Shown here one piece after another: positions 63,391-64,000 of a DNA stretch of 64,000 nucleotides. Source of the DNA: Streblospio benedicti. Taxonomy: Eukaryota; Annelida; Polychaeta; Spionida; Spionidae. The notes beneath the pieces are model-generated. The model ran no database searches and was not told where the DNA came from. It saw only the letters and a list, made by a program, of their open reading frames with translations. The stretch lies in assembly GCA_019095985.1 (NCBI GenBank), contig CM032666.1, positions 2,136,855 through 2,200,854 on the forward strand, in the 5' to 3' direction. The position numbers and the translations under genes are program-made. Position 1 is the stretch's first letter. Each line of letters opens with the position of its first letter.

Positions 63391-64000
63391 ACCATGAATC
63401 TTGACATGAAGTCACTTCTCTCTGTGGTGACTGCCTAAAGTCTCAGTTGATCTTAATGGAGAGGTTCTCATTCTTTCTGTCTATCTGATTATATTTATAA
63501 GGTGATTTGCATCATGTGCTTCGGTGCAAAAAGGAAGTTACTTAAGTCACTTGGTGGAAAAATGGCAAACGAGATTGTGCAATTTGATTGAGGTTTCATG
63601 CAATTTTAACATCATATATGGACATATATATATAAGGACAGTAACTTGATTTTGTTCTGTTTTCTTTTATTAATAATTAAATTCTTCTTAAATAATCTCC
63701 TATTACTATACGTAGGTTGGAAAAAAGAGACTTTTATCCAGTCATGTTTCAAACCTATGACTTATGTTTTAAGAGTTTATTAAAAAAAGGACAACCCATG
63801 TAAGTTTGTGGGTTATCGAAGTGAAGAAGATACTCTCACACCTCACTTCCTCTAATGATGTTCGAAACCGTGAGGACCAAATTATAAAAACAGAAAACTC
63901 CCTATTGAGTATTCAGTGTGATAAGAACACTGCCCTGTGAATATTCAGTGAACAATTAAAAACCTCTTGGACCATCATGACGAGAGTTTGGGTCGTCAGC

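Larger units (their letters stand above)
53780..64000. other. About 10 kb without a convincing gene
   Basis: Scattered short frames only. The stretch is dominated by AT-rich sequence and many copies of the GACCACCTCT repeat family; possible remote exons of flanking genes cannot be excluded. Confidence 0.45.

Overview
The window looks like nuclear DNA from a marine invertebrate. It is AT-rich, introns run from a few hundred bases to several kilobases, and non-LTR, Penelope-like, hAT, Helitron and foldback elements plus tRNA-derived SINEs are abundant. An extracellular mosaic protein combining C-type lectin, kringle, VWD and EGF modules fits a non-vertebrate deuterostome (amphioxus, hemichordate, echinoderm) or a lophotrochozoan. 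I cannot name the species. There is one 100-base assembly gap at 10210-10309. The main host gene is on the plus strand from about 9442 to 48085. I found 24 exons by eye from splice sites and protein-like content. From the kringle exon (15914) to the stop codon at 48083 every exon joins its neighbour in a compatible reading phase, giving about 1,280 codons in the window. The order is: C-type lectin domain 1 (9442-10209, cut by the gap), kringle (15914-16150), C-type lectin domain 2 (19915-21341), four 6-cysteine mini-modules (22658-30206), an unnamed two-exon domain (31507-33067), a VWD domain (35203-36924), a C8-like cysteine block (38073-39276), an EGF repeat (39689-39835) and a long C-terminal region I cannot assign (41114-48085). 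No membrane segment is seen after the EGF, so a secreted protein is likely. The N-terminal start and signal peptide were not found. Two lectin blocks are copies of one segment whose introns are more alike than their exons, which hints at diversifying selection. Left of and inside the gene the DNA is a patchwork of broken transposons: a LINE split by an hAT-like insertion (3895-6297), Ty3/gypsy-like fossil pieces (6653-9070 and 13530-14241), a broken hAT transposase gene (10835-13524), a Penelope-like GIY-YIG tail (15050-15760), other LINE pieces, a 3.8-kb foldback-like element (24314-28109), a Helitron end (29769) and several hairpin elements. Right of the gene (48290-64000) lie a LINE (48560-50121), a non-autonomous Helitron (51159-52313), a possible terminal exon of an unknown small cysteine-rich protein (53384-53725), and about 10 kb with no convincing gene but many copies of a short repeat family built on the word GACCACCTCT.
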